From Dipteris shenzhenensis (lineage: Eukaryota > Polypodiophyta > Polypodiopsida > Gleicheniales), in the NCBI GenBank assembly GCA_047967505.1, contig CM106540.1: 64,000 bases of DNA, one strand, 5' to 3'. This document shows, piece after piece, positions 31,527-42,179 of this stretch. Positions within the stretch are counted from its first letter, which is position 1. Each line of letters begins with the position of its first letter. The notes beneath the pieces are model-generated. The model was not told the DNA's origin, made no database searches, and worked only from the letters and a program-made list of their open reading frames with translations. A program made the position numbers and the translations under genes.

Positions 31527-33090
31527 ATGGGATCACGTCGCTCATCAGACGAGTACGGACAGCCTCGCAGGAGTAGAGCTCACGATCTATATGCTCCAGA
31601 GGACTTTGATTCCTCTCAGGCGACTACCCCAAGGACTACCCCTGGTCCGACTCCTCTCGGTCCTAGCACTGTGACGACCCCTCTTCCACGTAGCACTGTG
31701 ACTACCCCTCAGGGGACTCCTTTGCTAGCCGCGCATGGCTTTGTTGGGACTCCCGACGAGTTTGTAGCACAGATGAGCGATGAGGAGGCAGCGAGATTCT
31801 TCTCTCTGCTCTCTCAGAGGACCTCCGCAATTCCTTCCCCTACACCGACGGGTGGACGTACAGCCCAGCCATCCCCTCGCGCCCCTTCGACCGCGGGATC
31901 ATCACTTGCGCATGCCTCCCGCAAGGGAAGGAAGAGTAGGATGGGCGGCTCATGTTGTGCTGACTCAGGAGATGTAGACGAGTCAGCACACTCACGCTCC
32001 TTTAGGTCTCCACTTGGTCCGGAGACACAGTATCAGTCAGGTCCCTTTCCCTCTCCTACTCCCACAGCTACTCCTCGATCCGGAAGCGGTCACGCAGCTT
32101 CCACTCCTTCAGACTCTGCTACCGTCAGTCCCCCTTACTCATCAGGGGATCTCTCCTATCAAATCACATCTGCCGGAGAGATAATAGAAGACAAAAAGGG
32201 CAAAGCAGTGATGGCCGCCATGAGGCGGTTGATGAGTCATCACTTCAAGAGCGGCATAAATGTCGATTGGCAGTATCAAGATGGCCAAAAGAAGCAGGCG
32301 GTGATCGATGAGTTAAAACAAAGATATCCTAATCCGCCAAATGTGGAGTTTAATAACAGTTATATGCTCGAGCGCATGGGTTTGGTCCTAAAGCATCGCA
32401 GATCAACCATGCGTACTTCCATTACAAAGGGGTTGGCTAAACCCAGCTGGGCAGACAAAGCTGATTGGAAGTACTTCAAGAAGCAACATAGGGACCATCC
32501 TGAAATGTTCGAGGGTCAGAGGAGGGCTGCGAAGAGATGGCTGGATGTCGTAGGTACGTCGCACTTTGGTGTAGGCGGACGGTATGCGTTCGAGGCAACC
32601 GTGGTAAGTTTACTTCTTTCCATTTAATGTATTGTTCTATTTGTTTTACTTACATATTACATGCACTTTAGCTAACTCTAACTCTCGTAAATTGGATCCA
32701 CAGCAAGCTGCGATGGGTCGTCTTCCTACGGATGCAGAGACGCGGCGCGCATTTCGGATAGGAACCAAGCCGTGGTTCATTGAGCAAGAGGCAATAGGAG
32801 CGACAGTCGATTGGGCTGAGGTGGCTGCTCGCACGGTATAAGTTTACTCCTACTTGTAATCTCACTTTTTAATTTAAGTTCCAATCTAATTTTCGATTTA
32901 TATGGTTCACTCTCAGGGTCAAAGCTCAAGCGTCCCATCATCAGAGACGAGCGATCAACAGGGGCAAGGATCAGATGCAGGTGCCGATGACGAGGGAGAA
33001 GACGTAGGTGTCGGGGACGAGGGAGAAGATGCAGGTGCCGAGGACCAGGGAACATCCCAACAAGACGATTCGGATTCGGATTCGGATTAG
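31527..33090 (+). CDS. CACTA-C ORF2 (TNPA-like, Ptta/En/Spm-type), intact three-exon gene
   Basis: Exons 31527-32603, 32704-32835 and 32917-33090 join in phase 0 with GT-AG introns of 100 and 81 bp to give 460 aa without a stop. I chose ATG 31527 (MGSRRSSDEYG) because it is conserved in copies B and D; in-frame ATGs at 31518 and 31449 would add mostly hydrophobic residues. Residues 1-180 are Ser/Pro/Thr-rich with repeats of 'VTTP' and the 'GFVGTPDEFVAQM' segment. Residues about 225-355 form the conserved core: helical YQDGQKKQAVIDELKQRYP, then 'GLAKPSWADKADWKYFKKQ', then 'RRAAKRW'. Exon 2 carries 'AFRIGTKPWFIEQE'. Exon 3 is a Gly/Asp/Glu tail ending DSDSDSD. The likely role is nuclear binding of the subterminal palindromes, by analogy with En/Spm TNPA. 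It is the best preserved gene in the window. Confidence 0.85.
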
Positions 33091-33280
33091 TAGTGGTAGT
33101 AGCATTTTTCATATCCGCTCGTTAGAGCCATTTTGTATCGCCCTTTCACAGGGTAATTTTGTTTCAAACACAGTTGTATATGTATATGCATTTCTTCCTC
33201 ATCGTTCACAAGAACAATTTTGTATCACCCTGCAAGCAAGGGAAATTTTGTTATAAAAAACTTTCTTTTGTAATTACCAA

Positions 33281-33352
33281 AAAAAAAAAAGGGTTAGTGG
33301 GGCTAAACAGGGCCAAAAGGAAGCCCTGTTTAGCCCCACTAACCCTTTTTTT
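33281..33352. terminator. CACTA-C right hairpin
   Basis: Run of A, GGGTTAGTGGGGCTAAACAGGGC, 9-nt loop, GCCCTGTTTAGCCCCACTAACCC, run of T. All 23 stem positions pair. It differs from copies B and C-left at paired stem positions (GGG/CCC against GCA/TGC). Confidence 0.75.
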
Positions 33353-33365
33353 TAACTTCTGTTAA

Positions 33366-33642
33366 TCGTCGCTATATAGCGACGTTTACCAGTGTCGCTA
33401 TATAGCGACGATTAACAGAGTCGCTATATAGCGACGTTTGCATCGTCGCTATATAGCGACGTTTACATCGTCGCTATATAGCGATGATTAACAGCGTCGC
33501 TATATAGCGACGGTTTATAGTGACGCTCCTTTTCCGACGATTTTAACGACTTTTATAGCGACCTTTGCGCCCGTGAAAAAAAAAAATTTTAATGTAAAAA
33601 GCATCGGTATTTCCGTCGGAAAATGGCCTATGCCTTGTAGTG
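33366..33642. repeat. CACTA-C right subterminal palindromes and TIR
   Basis: Six copies of GTCGCTATATAGCGAC (starts 33368, 33394, 33420, 33445, 33470, 33496) at a regular 25-26 bp period. A partial seventh and the terminal block ending GGCCTATGCCTTGTAGTG follow. Confidence 0.92.
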
Positions 33643-33645
33643 TAT

Positions 33646-34430
33646 GTTCCATATCTATATGCTTTCATATCTTTATGCTTCCATATCTATATGCTTCCAT
33701 ATCTTTATGCTTCTATGGAAATTATGCATGTGCTTCTTTGTGCCTATGTTTCTTTAGTCTATACCTATGTGAATGCCATTGTTTATGCTTCTATGCTTCA
33801 TTGGGTTTAAGATGTATTTAAATTGGAAGTACCTCATTTCTCTCTCAAAGCTAGACATAAAGAAACATTGGAATAGCCTTGTCTATATGGTATGGCAGTA
33901 TTTCCTCAGTATTTCTTTTATTTGCTTATGGTATGGCAGTTTCACTTTTATGTATTTCTTTCATTCACTTATGGTATGATATTCCACTTTGTATGATTCA
34001 TGCCTATATATGCCTATATGCCTATTTATGTTTGTGAGTCTATGTTTATTCCTATATATATGCCTATTTATGTTTATGATTCTATGTTTATGCCTATTCA
34101 TATAACCATATGTATGTCTATGTTTATGATTCATGCCTATATATGCCTATATGCCTATTTCTATGTTTATGCCTATATATATGCCTATGTATGTTTATGA
34201 TTCTATGTTTATGCCTATTTATGTTCATGATTCTATGTTTCTCTCTCTCTCTCTCTCTCTCATAACTTTAAAAATTTAATTTATGCTTCTATGTCATTAT
34301 GCTTATGTTAATGAGTATGTTAATGCTATGCTCATGCTATGTTTGCCTAGGTTTATGCTTCTATGCCATTCTACTTCTACATTTTTGGATCTCTATGCCT
34401 ATGTTTCTATATGCTTCTTCTATATTCTTC
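33646..34430. repeat. TATGCCTAT / TTTATGATTCTATG minisatellite
   Basis: Degenerate short units (ATATCTATATGCTTCC near the start; TATGCCTATTTATGTTTATG later) with a (TC)10 run at 34241-34260. Met/Tyr-rich frames are artefacts. Confidence 0.7.
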
Positions 34431-34984
34431 TAAGTGTTGTCACATGGACATGTAGCTAGCATGTTCTTTCCCATCATTAATTATCTATTTGAGTCGTTCG
34501 GTTTTATTCTCGTGTGTGAGTGTGTGTGTGTTGCTTGTCATGAGAATGACTTGGATGTCTCTTCTCTAGAGGTGTTCTCCCAGTGCTTTAGTGTTTTGTT
34601 GAGACTATTCTCATTTTAAAATCTTTTTTCTAATATAAATATTGTGGTTTCATTTAAAAAAAAGTATGTGTGAGTGTACACATACACATACACCCACATA
34701 TAATATTTTTATTGTTTAAGAGGATTTGACATTTTTATTGAAAACGATATAGCCTTATAGGTCAAAATTTAAGAGCTAAGTTGACTTGGTATAAGTCCTT
34801 GAATGTCTTTCTAGTCAAATATTTATTGGTTTGTAATTGCAAAGTCATTATTTAAATGAGAAGGTCTAAGTTCATATTTACTTTATGATTATGCATATCT
34901 ATTATGCTTGAATAACTATTTAAACACTGTAAGAAATTGTATTTGAATTTTACTCCTTTGTTGTCTTAGCTCATAACTTTGAAA
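34431..34984. other. No feature seen
   Basis: AT-rich; contains a CA/TG-rich patch near 34660-34700. No coding or repeat match. Confidence 0.4.
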
Positions 34985-35880
34985 TCCATAACTTTGAGAA
35001 TCCAGTCTTAGTATGTAAGCAATTTGGCCTCGGGAGCACTCCGGTCTTTTGACACGATCTGTAATACCCCTAGCAGAATGCTTAGACAATCAAGTTACGT
35101 ATGTAAGTAATCTAGCCTCGGGAGCACTTTGGTCTCTTAACACAGTCTGTAATTTCCCTGGTAGAATGTTTAGAGAATCAAGTCGTGCAATGTATAGTAT
35201 TAAGCAATCTAGCTTCGGGAGCACTCTGGTCTCTTGACACGGTCTTCAATTTTCTTGGCAGAATGCTTATAGAATTAAGTCATGCAATGTATAGTATGTA
35301 AGCAATCTAGCCTCAGGAGCACTCCGGTCTCTTGACACGGTCTGCAATTTCCTTGGTAGAATGCTTAGAGAATCAAGTTGTGCAATGTATAGTATGTAAG
35401 CAATCTAGCCTCGGGAGCACTCCGATCTCTTGACACGGTCTGCAATTCCTCTGGCAAAATGCTTAGAGAATCAAGTTGTGCAATGTATAGTATGTAAGTA
35501 ATCTAGCCTCGGGAGCACTTCGGTCCCTTGACACGGTCTGCAATTTCCTTGGCAGAATGCTCACAAGAATCAAGTCATGCAACGTATAGTATGCAAGCAA
35601 CCTAGCCTCGGGAGCACTCCGGTCTCTTGACATGGTCTGCAATTCCCTTGGCAGAATGCTGATACAATTAAGTTACGTATGTAATCTTGTAGCCTCAAGA
35701 GAACTCCGGTCTCTTGACACGATCTGCAATTCCCCTAGAAGAATGCTCACAAGAATCAAGTCGTGCAATGCATATTATGTAAGCAATCTAGCCTTTGGAG
35801 CACTCCGGTCTCTTTACACGGTCTGTAATTCCCCTGGTAGAATGCTCACAAGAATCAAACCATACAAGAATCAAGACCTA
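34985..35880. repeat. 98-bp tandem repeat, about nine copies
   Basis: The word AGCCTCGGGAGCACTCCGGTC starts at 35027, 35114, 35211, 35309, 35407, 35505, 35604, 35691 and 35790. That gives periods of 97-99 bp, except two 87-bp units that carry AAGTTACGTATGTAA in place of GTGCAATGTATAGTATG. Copies differ by several substitutions each. No frame is conserved, so it is a minisatellite or satellite fragment. Confidence 0.9.
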
Positions 35881-36202
35881 GGGATTTGCCTTCATTCCTC
35901 TAATATTAAATTGAGCATCTACAAAATATAGTTTATCTACCAAATTGTGCAATCAGTGCAAGTGATATGGATCTCATCGAAGCTTGAAACATCTCAAATC
36001 TCTAACTAAACTTTCGTGTGAAATTCCATATTGTGCAGCAAAAGATGGATTGTAAAACTCTAAAGGACTACTAAAGGAAGAATAGACTATATCCAAGAAA
36101 CTATGCATTCAATGTACAGGTGGTGTATGGCTTCCTTTAAAGATCCACCCATTCCAATTAGATATGTCAAAATAGCTCATTATTATTTTTACATATGGTC
36201 TC
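35881..36202. other. No feature seen
   Basis: AT-rich, no coding signal. Confidence 0.4.
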
Positions 36203-36506
36203 AAAATTGTGAGGGGAAGCATGGGTCCTTCAAAAGTTTGAATTGAAATATAGTAGAAATGGAATAAAGGGTGCTTTCCGAACTGAAAAATTGTCAAATG
36301 CATTAAGAATTAAGATCTGAATTCAATAAAGAGGCTATAATATTTCATCGTTCTAAAATTGTGAGGGGAAGCATGGGTCTTTCAAAAGTTTGAATTGAAA
36401 TATAGTAGAAATGGAATAAAGGGTGCTTTTCAAACTAAAAAATTGTTAGATGCATTAATAATTAAGATCTGAATTCAATAAAGAAGCTATAATATTTCAT
36501 CGTTCC
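36203..36506. repeat. 152-bp tandem duplication
   Basis: AAAATTGTGAGGGGAAGCAT starts at 36203 and again at 36355. The two 152-bp copies differ at about ten positions. Confidence 0.85.
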
Positions 36507-37294
36507 ATAAATTTTTCTTTTATATCATATGCATCTACCATATGGTTTGAAATTTAGGATATTCTAAAAATTTTAAAAAAGTGATGCAAATACATAAATA
36601 TATAAATTAAAGAAAAGTAAAGCAACATAAATTGAGAAAAAGGTATGGATTGAGTGATAATAAGCTTAATAACTTTGTGCACTTAACATGATTAAGTTGG
36701 ATGCCTTTATGATGAGATGATACGCACTATCTTTTCCTAATATAGAAAGTGGCATATAGGCAACATGATGCTAGTGCATGCATCATATTGAATATTAACA
36801 CTTACACTAAATCAACATAATGCTACTACATGCATCATATTTGATATAAAAACTCCCATTAGATCAACATAAGGTTAAAGTTTGGGTCATCTTCTTATAA
36901 GTCTGTGCCATTTTGTTCATAGTTCAATTCACGTTACTTCATGCAAATCTCTAATAGCTAGTGACAGTTTGGGAGCGTGCAAGGGAAACAAAATTAGATA
37001 AGGTGGAGTAAATATATGAGATTTTGAAAATTGAAAAGATCAAAAGTTGAAAATACATTCTATTAGGTATTAGTATGGGTGTAAAGCATGCATCTCCACG
37101 ACATACAAATTAAAGGGTTTTATTCAATTATACAATACAATTTCTCATAAGTAGCATCTGTTTCAACTTACACTGAAATGTACAAGAGGAGGGCAAAAAA
37201 TATAGGCTTCTTAAATGTTAAATTTATTGAAGGGATATAATTATTGATCCAAAAATTCACAACAGGGGTATATAAAATACATAGAATGTGGTTA
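36507..37294. other. No feature seen
   Basis: AT-rich. A motif with 'ctacatgcatcatattg' recurs near 36770 and 36830 (about 60 bp apart). No gene. Confidence 0.35.
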
Positions 37295-37358
37295 CAGAGG
37301 GGTTTTTTAAATATCTTTTGAACGCACGTTGTATAGCTAGCTTATGTAAGATGGACCC
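37295..37358. mobile_element. End fragment of the GGGGGG-foldback MITE family
   Basis: Read inward from 37358: GGGGGGTCCATCTTACATAAGC, then GTGCGTTCAAAAGATATTTAAAAAACCCC. This aligns with both ends of the element at 9255-9508. The other end was not found. Confidence 0.5.
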
Positions 37359-37605
37359 CCCGAGATTAGTTGTCAAGGGGTATGCACAGACATATGGCAT
37401 TGATTATGAAGAAACATTCAGTCCGGTTGCAAGGATGACAACCGTAAGAGCAGTCATTGCTATGGCTGCATCAAAGGGATGGTATTTACATCAGATGGAT
37501 GTAAAGAATGCTTTCTTGCATGGTGATTTGCAAGAAGAGGTCTTTATGGAGCAGCCACCAGGTTATGTTCATGCTGTTCATCCTGAGTTTGTTTGCAGGT
37601 TGAAG
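37359..37605 (+). pseudogene. Copia reverse transcriptase fragment
   Basis: Open frame of about 82 codons from the RT N-terminal half: [20 protein letters not shown], then '[13 protein letters not shown]', '[16 protein letters not shown]', 'MEQPPGYV' and 'CRLKK'. It stops at the point where LYGLKQ would follow and continues into a pyrimidine tract. It has no stop codons, unlike the larger Copia copies. The left side abuts the MITE end. Confidence 0.8.
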
Positions 37606-38870
37606 AAAGTGCCTTTGTGTTTGCCACTCCATCCCCCTTCACTCTCCTCTTCCCTTCTCCTTCTCCCTTCCTTCCTCCCTCTCTCCCTTCCCCCCTTCCC
37701 TCTTTCTCTCATGGAAACACATTCCAATAATCCGGGAGCCGCTTGAGTGACACATGCAGACGCTGTGTTCAATGATCTATTTTGCCTCTTCATTATTTCT
37801 TCTTTACCATTTTCTTTGTCGACAACCTCAACTTCTGTAGAAGCTTTCTGTTGGAGTAGATCAACAATAGTCTCAGGAGTGCTTCAACTCTCTCATCGTC
37901 TGATGTCTCCTTCCACTAGATCCTACATGTTTTCTGTAGTTCTGTGTGTGTGCCTAGAGCTTGGACTCTACTGCTGCAGCTCTGTGGGAGGATGAAGCAA
38001 GCCTGAAGCAGGCAATGGTTGAGAGTCATCGAAAGGAATAGGGGAATCATCAAAAAAATGTCTATTTGCTCCAAAACCACCTCTGTTGCTGTAGGGTCTT
38101 GATGCAAGGATGAGGGTCTCGATGCAAGGATGAGGGATGCAAAAAAACTTCAGGCGAACTCAAAAAAGGAAATTGTGAAATTGAAAATCAAAGAAAAGAG
38201 TGGGATCCATGGGTTAAGATTTAGGAAACCTAATATGACTATCACAATTAAGGCTTAAAATACCCACAACCAAGATATGCCAGTATAAATCCATGGGGAA
38301 ACGACCTCAATTTGGTCAATGGCCCACCTAGGCTCATTTTGGAGTTTTCAACTAGCTGGCCATGTGTTAACAATAATTTTCTTATGTTGGCTTTCAATTA
38401 TCTTATAAAAAAGAGACTAAATAATCCTAAGTTGTGAATCCCAATAGTTGCAATTGTTTGGCTGTCATAAAGATCCTATTGAAACAAAATTTGGAGCACA
38501 ATGCTTTCATGAAACCTTGGGAAATCGCCTAGGCCCAAGCCCAAAAAGGGTAGATATATGAATGATTTTAAGTGAGTCTCCAACATTCATTTGGATTCGA
38601 AACTACTAGTATATCATATATAAGTAGCTAGCTAACACATAATAAATGGATAATCAATGTGAAGTTTTAGTTAGCAATCAACACTAGTAATTAAAAACTA
38701 TTAACTAGAAATTATATTTAGTACAAATAACTAATATATATCTAAGTAGCAATGTGTATCCATGTCCAGATAGTACTTAAAACTAAAGATGACTTTAGTA
38801 ATATCGAGAACATCCCAAGTTCCACTCCTAGACAATCACAACAAGACAAAGCATTTCCTCTTCCTTCTCT
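37606..38870. other. Pyrimidine tract, then unassigned sequence
   Basis: 37620-37720 is C/T-rich. 37745-38110 has short open frames on both strands without family resemblance. 38110-38870 is AT-rich and appears noncoding. Confidence 0.35.
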
Positions 38871-39350
38871 TATGCATGAGCATATGCTCATATGCTTATG
38901 CATAAGCAATGTAAGCATATGCTTTCTCTCTTTTCCCCTCTTATGCTCATATGCTCATGCATAAGCATAAGCATATGCTTTCTTTCTTTTTTCTCTTATG
39001 CTTATGCTCTTTTTCCCTCTTCCTTCTCTTATGCTTATGCTCTTTTCCTCTCTTCTTTTTCCCCTCTTTCGATCTCTTTTCCCCTCTTCCTTCTCTTATG
39101 CTTATGCTATTTTTTCCTCTTTCAATCTCTTTTCCCCACTTTCTTCTCTTCTTTTCCTCTCTTCTTTTTCCCCTCTTTCAATCTCTTTTCCCTTCTTTCA
39201 AACATATGCTTTCTCTCTTTTTCTCTTATGCATATGTTTTTTCTTCTCTTATGCTTATGCTATCATAATTGTCTCAAGTAATTAATTGTCTTTCCACTTC
39301 TTACCTGCTCTTGTTTTTTATTTTTTGTTTTCGTGTTTGTGTCTACGTTT
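38871..39350. repeat. CACTA-D array (pyrimidine with GCATAAGC clusters)
   Basis: CTTATGCTTATGCTC and ATGCATAAGCATATG clusters in TCTCTTTTCCCCTC repeats, directly upstream of the ORF2 start. This is the same arrangement as in elements B and C. Confidence 0.75.
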
Positions 39351-39372
39351 TTCCAATCCCCCCAAATTAGAA

Positions 39373-39838
39373 ATGGGATCGCGTCGCACGTCCGACGAGT
39401 ACTGAAACCCTCGTAGGAGGAGACATCATGATCTCTACTCTCCAGAGGACTTTGATTCTACTCAGGTAATACCTCAAAGGCCTACCCCTGTGACTATCCC
39501 TGGCATAGCACTGTGACTACCCCTCGAGGAACTCCTTTGCTAGCAGCCCTCTGACTCTTCTCTGACATAGCACTATGACTACCCCTCGAGGAACTCCTTT
39601 GCTAGTAGCCCATGGATTTGTCGGGAGTCCCAACGAGTTTGTCGCACAGATGACCGATGAGGAGGTAGCCAGATTCTTCTCTTTGCTATCCCAGAGGACC
39701 TCGGTAGATCCCTCTCCTACACCGACGGTTGGACCTACTATCCAGTCGTCCCCTCTAACCCCTTAAACTAAGGGATCATCACTTGGGCATGCCCATCGTA
39801 AGGGAAGGAAGAGTAGGAAGGGTCGCTTATGTTGTGCT
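39373..39838 (+). pseudogene. CACTA-D ORF2 N-terminal fragment
   Basis: Starts ATGGGATCGCGTCGCACGTC like copies B and C, with TGA after 10 codons. It has 'CCTCGAGGAACTCCTTTG' twice (39521 and 39583), showing a 62-bp internal duplication. The open part 39575-39766 encodes 'GTPLLVAHGFVGSPNEFVAQM' and then 'RFFSLLSQRTS'. It stops abruptly at 39838 where an inverted LTR begins, so the core domain is lost. Confidence 0.8.
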
Positions 39839-40265
39839 TGTAAGAAAACAATACAACGTATGTGCTCAATAGATAACAGGATCTCGTATGCAAGAGAGAA
39901 AAGCAGATAGTATGGAGAATCAAAAATTTGATTACAGTAAAACTAATACAATAGATGGCGCTGCCTCCCATCCATGCGCTCCTGTGTGAGAAGCTTCGAT
40001 GGTGCTGGAAACAGTAGAGGACGGAGGCTGGATGCTAAGGAATCACAGTTATTGTAGCTAGTGATGATGATGGGCTTCACAGGCTTGCTCTTATATGGCC
40101 ACCAATCGTAGTGGATTAGACCCAATTGGGAGACCGACCCAGTCAGCCCAAAACGGCCGACTGGAGGTCGGTACCAAAATAGGCCACCGACCACACATTA
40201 GAACCGTGGTGCAGAATAGAACAACTCACCTATGGTTTCCGTTCGGTGGTTTAGATGATGGTTCT
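39839..40265 (-). repeat. Inverted Copia-2 LTR fragment (3' part)
   Basis: The reverse complement of 62455-62876 matches with indels, including the LTR end (TGTAAGAAAA on this strand) and the TATATAAGAG promoter (40088-40098). The upstream half of the LTR is missing. Confidence 0.75.
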
Positions 40266-40659
40266 CCATTCAACTTCTCCTAAGATATCTTGCTGTAAGA
40301 GAATGATCCAAAATTTGCACACATCAATGGCATTGATACAGAGCATTTCATAACAATGAGCGGTCATGCTTGGGAGAAGCCATGTGTATTTTTCATAAAT
40401 GAATTGCAAGACCAATTACCCAAGCAATAGAAGGATAATATTGTCCTAACTATAAAATCACACAGTCTTAAAGTGAGGCTGACCATAATCCTTTAAGCAA
40501 TACCTTAGCATACCATGATATTATGCATATCACATTGCTTTAGAGCCTGACACATAATCAACCCACCTTCGGGCCAATTCTCATCCCAACCCAGATATTT
40601 TTGAAGTAATTTATTCATAGCTTGTATTATTATGGATTACCATTTGCAGGTGCAAATGA
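40266..40659. other. No clear feature
   Basis: AT-rich. A possible acceptor (TTTGCAG) at 40643-40649 precedes the reading frame that opens at 40660. Confidence 0.35.
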
Positions 40660-41971
40660 GACAATGCACCCCCTCTCTTGATTGAACAAAATCCTAACAA
40701 ACAAGCGCCAATGTGCTTAGTTGAACTTGTGTGGTTTATCATAGAAGGTCCTATGGCAAATAAGAAAAGATCAACGTTGGTCCTGTTCATGACAGAATCA
40801 CAAAGGGATGCCTTGTATGCGAGTTTGACATCTGCATTTGGGTATTTACTTTCAAAAGTATACCATGGTATAGTCCTACGCAATCAAATGACTGTCTTGG
40901 AAGGCTCTACCATTCAAGTCTTGCAGCTTTTCTTGATGTGCTTCTTATCCAAGGGTGGTGGCAATCTAATCAAAATTCCTTTAAGGACTCTCGAGCTTCA
41001 TTACTTTGAGGACAATAAGGTTAAGCTTGATGCAGCAATGGTGGATTACAGAAAGCCGATGGATCCTGATGTGGTACTAGAGATGACAAAGAATTTACTG
41101 AATGATGGGTGGGAAGTAGCATTTTATCGAATGGGTTTTGCTGCTGAGAAATTGCTATGCCAAGGTAGAAATGTAAATGTCATTGATACCCCCCATCAGA
41201 TTGAGTTTTTTGACACATATTACAGTTGCACTACCTTCTTTGAAGAGGAAAATGTCAAAGAAGAGGGTAGTGAGGAAAATGTCAAAGACGAGGGTAGTGA
41301 ATTTGAGGGTGATGATTCTAGCTCAAGTGATGATGAGGATGAAAGCTCTGCATCTAATGACTTATGCCAAGAAGAAATCCGCACAAAGAATAAGGGTGAT
41401 CAATTGCCAACTAGAGTTAAGGAGGTTCCACTCATCATACAGAAAGGCCCACGGTAGCAAGAAGTAGTAGTACAGCACGTCATACGAAAAGGTAAGGCTA
41501 AAGAGGTGGAAGCACTTCCCTTGAAATTAAAAGTGAGGAAGGCACCCTTGATCTTGGGAGAAGGACATGCAAGTGGATCAAGCAAGGAAGCCTTACCCAA
41601 AGAAGGTATGGATGAGGCAAAGCATGACTAGGAGGAGTTACCAGGAGGCATAGATGGTTCTTTAACCATGACCTTATAGACTCCAAAGCAGCGTACTAGT
41701 CAGGAACCTAGTAGCCAGCACCCTACTCACCAAGAACTTGGTCATGAGACTCTAGAGCAGCCTACTGGTCAAGTGCTTGGAACTGAAGAGCAAACTACTG
41801 AGGACCTTGCTACTGAGACTCTGGTCTTAGAGTAGCCTATTAGTCAGGACCCTGGTAGTCAAGGGTGCATTGAGGACATTGGTATTGTCTTAGAGCAACC
41901 TATTAGTTAGGACCCTGGTAGTCAAGGGCCTAGCATTGAGGACATTGGTACTAAGGAACATGATGGCTGAC
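40660..41971 (+). pseudogene. Unrecognised protein, frame interrupted only by TAG codons
   Basis: One frame is open for 437 codons to TGA (41969-41971), except for five TAGs (41455, 41629, about 41678, 41833, 41908). The first 266 codons are uninterrupted. They begin with a globular region ('MANKKRSTLVLFMTESQRDA', 'LLSKVYHGIVLRNQMTVLEG', 'DAAMVDYRKPMDPDVVLEM'), then an acidic Ser/Asp/Glu stretch and a basic patch. The C-terminal third is made of repeats of the kind LEQPISQDPGSQG. Comparing repeats shows that TAG at 41833 and 41908 replaces CAG (Gln). I cannot place the family. A mobile-element protein is likely by context, a host-gene piece is possible. Confidence 0.55.
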
Positions 41972-42179
41972 AGCTTTGTAATCACAAGTTTTGAACTTCG
42001 CAAGTTTTGAACTTCTATGTAAAGCGAATATCTAATAAAAGTTTAACTACTTTTTTTATTTCTTTACTCTCATTATTGTGTATAAAGATTGTTTATGAGG
42101 TCCATTTTATACTTAATGGTGTATTTTAAACTTTATGTCAATGTATTTTTATAGTTAAGGGTGTCTTTTAATACCAAGT

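Larger units (their letters stand above)
22524..33642. mobile_element. CACTA element C, 11.1 kb, inverted-duplication composite
   Basis: Ends CACTACAAGGCATAGGCCATTTTCCGA (left, shown by its first bases at 22524) and the inverted ..GGCCTATGCCTTGTAGTG (33642) match over more than 20 bp. The flanking triplets are TTT and TAT, so the target duplication is one base off. The order is: end, palindromes, hairpin, ORF2 3' exon (-), array, leader (-), palindromes, TNP2 fragment (+), palindromes, leader (+), array, intact ORF2 (+), hairpin, palindromes, end. The left 2.8 kb and the right 6.7 kb are inverted copies of the same modules. Confidence 0.88.

Noticed and set aside
33130-33290. tRNA or snRNA gene near the CACTA-C 3' region
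   Set aside because: No A/B box or cloverleaf pairing; the sequence is the ORF2 3' untranslated region shared with B.
22521-33645. Exact 3-bp target duplication for CACTA-C
   Set aside because: Flanks are TTT and TAT; one base differs, so I do not claim a perfect duplication.
37747-38107. Protein-coding exon on either strand
   Set aside because: Frames of 60-80 codons exist, but none shows a family pattern or consistent codon use.
40611-40883. 90-codon minus-strand frame
   Set aside because: It overlaps the longer plus-strand frame with protein-like composition and looks like its shadow.
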